The translations under genes were made by a program, and so were the position numbers. A DNA stretch of 64,000 nucleotides, taken from NCBI GenBank assembly GCA_963729995.1, contig CAVSPF010000003.1, positions 1,797,722 through 1,861,721 of the forward strand. The letters run 5' to 3'. The stretch's first letter is position 1. Each line of letters starts with the position of its first letter. Source of the stretch: VRUE01 sp963729995. Its GTDB lineage: Bacteria > Actinomycetota > Thermoleophilia > Solirubrobacterales > 70-9. The notes beneath the pieces are model-generated. The model did not search any database. It was not told where the DNA came from and worked only from the letters and a program-made list of their open reading frames with translations. Positions 61,710 through 64,000 of the stretch are shown here, one piece after another.

Positions 61710-63021
61710 GCCTCGGTCGGCGTCTGGGGCGCCGGCCGGGAGATCCGCTCCTTCCTCGCCCAACTGGACCGGCGGCTGCCGCGGGCGCGAGTCGTGGTGG
61801 CGGCCTTCGACGCCGCGCCCGCCGCGGCGGAGCTGGCGGCGCTGCCCGCCAGCACGCGCGTGGCGGTGGGCGCCGAGATCGCGGCGGCGCTGGCCGGCTG
61901 CGACGCGGTCGTCCGCTCGCCGGGGGTGTCGATCTACCGCGCCGGAGGTGAATCGATCGCCGTGCACTCGGCGGAATCCCGGTCGTCACCGGACCGGGCT
62001 GTGGTTGTCGAGCAGGCGGGGCCGGACGTTATCGGCATCACGGGGACGAAGGGCAAGAGCACGACGGCCACGCTCGCGTACCACCTCGCCCGCGCCGTCG
62101 GTCGCGACGCCGTGCACCTCGCCGGCAACATCGGCTCTGCCGGCGCTCGATCTGCTCGATGCGAGCCGCCGATGAGCTCGCCTGGTCGAGCTCTCGAGCT
62201 ACCAGATCGCCGACCTCGAGATCGGGCCCGAGGTGGCGTCTGGTCACGAACCTCTTCTCCGAGCACGTCGACTGGCACGGATCGAGGCGGACTATCGCGC
62301 CGACAAGCTGAAGCTGCTGGGTCTCCCCGGTCAGGTCGCTGTCGTCAACGGGCGCTTTCCGGAGCTCGTCGTGGCAGCGGAAGCAGCCCCGAGCGCGGTG
62401 GTTTACGGAGTGCCGGACGGCTGGGACGCGCGTGCCTTGGGCATCGCGCGCGGCCGCACCGACGTGCTCGCCTCCGCCCACCTACCGCTTCACGGCGAGC
62501 ACAACGCGGTCAACCTCTGCGGCGCGATGGCGGCCCTGGAGGCGGTCGGGGTCGAACCGCGCCTGCCCGCGGCCCTGGAAGGATTCAGGCCACTCGCCCA
62601 CCGGCTCGAGGTGGTCGGAGAAAGCGGCGGCCTGCTCTGGGTCGACGACAGCATCTCCACCACGCCCGAGTCGACCCTGGCCGCACTCGACTCCTTCCCG
62701 GGCCGTGATGTCGTCCTCCTCGCTGGCGGCTTCGACCGCGAGCAGGACTACACCGGCAAGCCCGGCGCGGCGCTCGCCGCCCGCGCCGGGGCGGTCGTCG
62801 GCATGCCGACGACCGGAGCCGAGGTGGTCGCGGCCGCCCGGGCCGCCGGGGTCGACGCCGAGCACGCGATCGAGGTCGCCGACCTCGAGGCCGCTGTCGA
62901 CGCAGCACGCGATCTGGCCGCGCCCGGCAGCGTCCTCCTTCTCTCCCCCGCGGCGCCCAGTTACGACCACTTCCGGAACCTCGAAGAGCGCGGCGAGCGC
63001 TTCCGCGCCCTGGTCACCTGA
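61698..63021 (+). pseudogene. murD2: UDP-MurNAc-L-alanine--L-glutamate ligase (MurD2), broken by frameshifts
   Basis: Pieces in order: ASVGVWGAGREIRSFLAQLDRRLPRARVVVAAFDA; the ATP loop VIGITGTKGKSTTATLAYHLARA; LAGNIGS; VELSSYQIADLEIGPEVA; then from 62279 an intact stretch from EADYRADKLKLLG through GEHNAVNLCGAMAALE, LWVDDSISTTPESTLAAL and LLLSPAAPSYDHFRNLEERGERF to the stop. Frame changes lie near 61945, 62000, 62137, 62181, 62240 and 62280. The order after MurL and the motif set identify MurD2. Confidence 0.72.
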
Positions 63022-63028
63022 GCGTGGC

Positions 63029-63997
63029 CTAGCCGATCGCGGCGAGCAGTCGCCCGAACGCCATGATCGTCGAGCGCACCTCCTGCAGATAGGCGTCGGC
63101 GCTGAACACCTGGCTGAGGCGGGGGTCGACCTCACCCGGCTGGATTCCCATCGTCTCGACCCGCACCTCGTGGGGAAGCCCGAGCACCCGAAGCGCGTCG
63201 GCGTGCTGGTAGGGCACGTAGATGTCGGAGGTGACGAGCAGCAGCCGCTGTCCAGGACGGAGGCCGGCGAACTCGGTCGCGAACCACTCGTAGGAGTCGC
63301 CGGTGTTGGTCCGGCGCACCTCCGGTTCGCTCGACGGCGCGGCGACCACTGCGACGGGTAGGCTGGCGCCGGTCGTGTACTCGTGCACGCGCCAGGAGCC
63401 GAACGCCTGCTCCGAGCGCTCGCCGCGCTCGCGGTCCGGGGAGCCGAGCCCGAAGGCGAAGGCGGGCCCCGACGTCCATGGCGTCGAACTCGTCGCCGAC
63501 GGGCCGGGTCCCGGCCTGCTCGGCCGCGACCTGCTCGACCAGGCCGACCTCGTCTCCCTTCAGCTCGCGAAAGCCGCCGAGAGCCGTCACCGCCCCGGCT
63601 TCGACCCCGCCCTTCTCCAGCACCCTGGCCGCGGCGAGCGGTCGTGCCAGGCAGGCGCGGGCGAGCCCGCCGAGGATCAGGACGTGGTCGTAGCGCCCCT
63701 CCGGCTCGACGCCGCCCTTGATCAGCCCGAGGGCGGCCGCCGCCGCCTTGATCGTCTTGTCGGTCGCCTGGGCTTGAGCGAGCGCGCCTTGAACAGGTTG
63801 CGCTCCTTGCCGCCGCGGAAGTCCCACGCCTCCGAGAAGCGCTCCAGCCAGGCCAGCAGCTCGGGTAGCTCGAGCTTTGCCGGCACCTCGCCGCCGGAGA
63901 GGCGGACCAGCTTGTCGAGCGCCGGGGAGCGGGCCCATTCCTCCATCGCTCCCACCGCATTGCCGGCATCGGGAAGCGGGGGTGGTGGCGCGGTCAT
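63029..63997 (-). pseudogene. Hypothetical conserved gene downstream of murD2, broken by frameshifts
   Basis: On the minus strand, ATG 63997 opens DAGNAVGAMEEWARSPALDKLVRLSGGEVPAKLELPELLAWLERFSEAWDFRGGKERN. The frame then shifts near 63780; ATDKTIKAAAAALGLIKGGVEPEGRYDHVLILGGLARACLARPLAA and VTALGGFRELKGDEVGLVEQ follow, with another shift near 63470, and VAAPSSEPEVRRTNTGDSYEWFATEF ... LLLVTSDIYVPYQHADALRVLGLP ends it at 63029. The DHVLILGG and TSDIYVPYQHADA parts recall YdcF/SanA-like DUF218 proteins. It converges on murD2 with a seven-base gap. Confidence 0.6.
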
Positions 63998-64000
63998 CGC

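Noticed and set aside
1..64000. CRISPR arrays, rRNA genes and further tRNA genes
   Set aside because: No regularly spaced repeats of CRISPR type, no rRNA and no second cloverleaf with a T-loop GTTCGA block were seen by eye.

Overview
This window comes from a high-GC actinobacterium, most likely of the Thermoleophilia/Solirubrobacterales type. The pointers are the ClpB and lytic-transglycosylase neighbourhood, a purine operon with separate PurS, PurQ and PurL, frequent GTG/TTG starts with ATGA/TGATG overlaps, and a MurL/MurD2-type peptidoglycan gene pair at the right edge. The lineage is inferred from gene style; no search was run.

Positions 1-29.7 kb look like ordinary chromosome: the 3' end of clpB, a membrane protein and a two-domain lytic transglycosylase, a GYD protein, then a long purine block purE-purB-(glutaredoxin-like, P450)-purC-purS-purQ-[restriction-modification]-purL-(arsR/arsM, MFS/TetR, acylphosphatase)-purF-purN-purH. 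Two oddities sit in it. Only the two ends of purD survive, as a scar just upstream of purE. An XcyI-like endonuclease/methyltransferase pair is inserted between purQ and purL. After purH come a LOG-family enzyme and a seven-gene run: response regulator, histidine kinase, HlyD-like protein, MacB-like ATPase and permease, and two exported or membrane-anchored proteins.

At 29.7-30.3 kb a tRNA-Lys(TTT) gene marks an integration hotspot. On its 3' side lie remnants of an IS21-type transposase and of a serine recombinase. On its 5' side starts an integrative element: tyrosine integrase, excisionase-like protein, TraD/TraG-like coupling ATPase and a Replic_Relax-like protein. Beyond these is a non-coding stretch with a large hairpin and 12-bp iterons that looks like an origin.

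From 35 to about 59 kb the cargo is rich in defence and toxin-antitoxin genes. It includes a four-gene cassette between two copies of a cloverleaf-folding direct repeat, a HigBA pair, a GHKL ATPase-nuclease facing a DNA methyltransferase, a type IIG restriction enzyme, McrBC bracketed by inward-facing inverted repeats, an AAA ATPase with a PIN nuclease, and an operon of zinc-ribbon protein, winged-helix protein and Ser/Thr kinase. The right end of the element could not be fixed.

The last 4.5 kb (59.5-64 kb) holds a winged-helix gene, murL, murD2 and a downstream gene on the other strand. All are broken by single-base frameshifts while the protein sequence between them stays well preserved. 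This is either recent decay or base-calling error.
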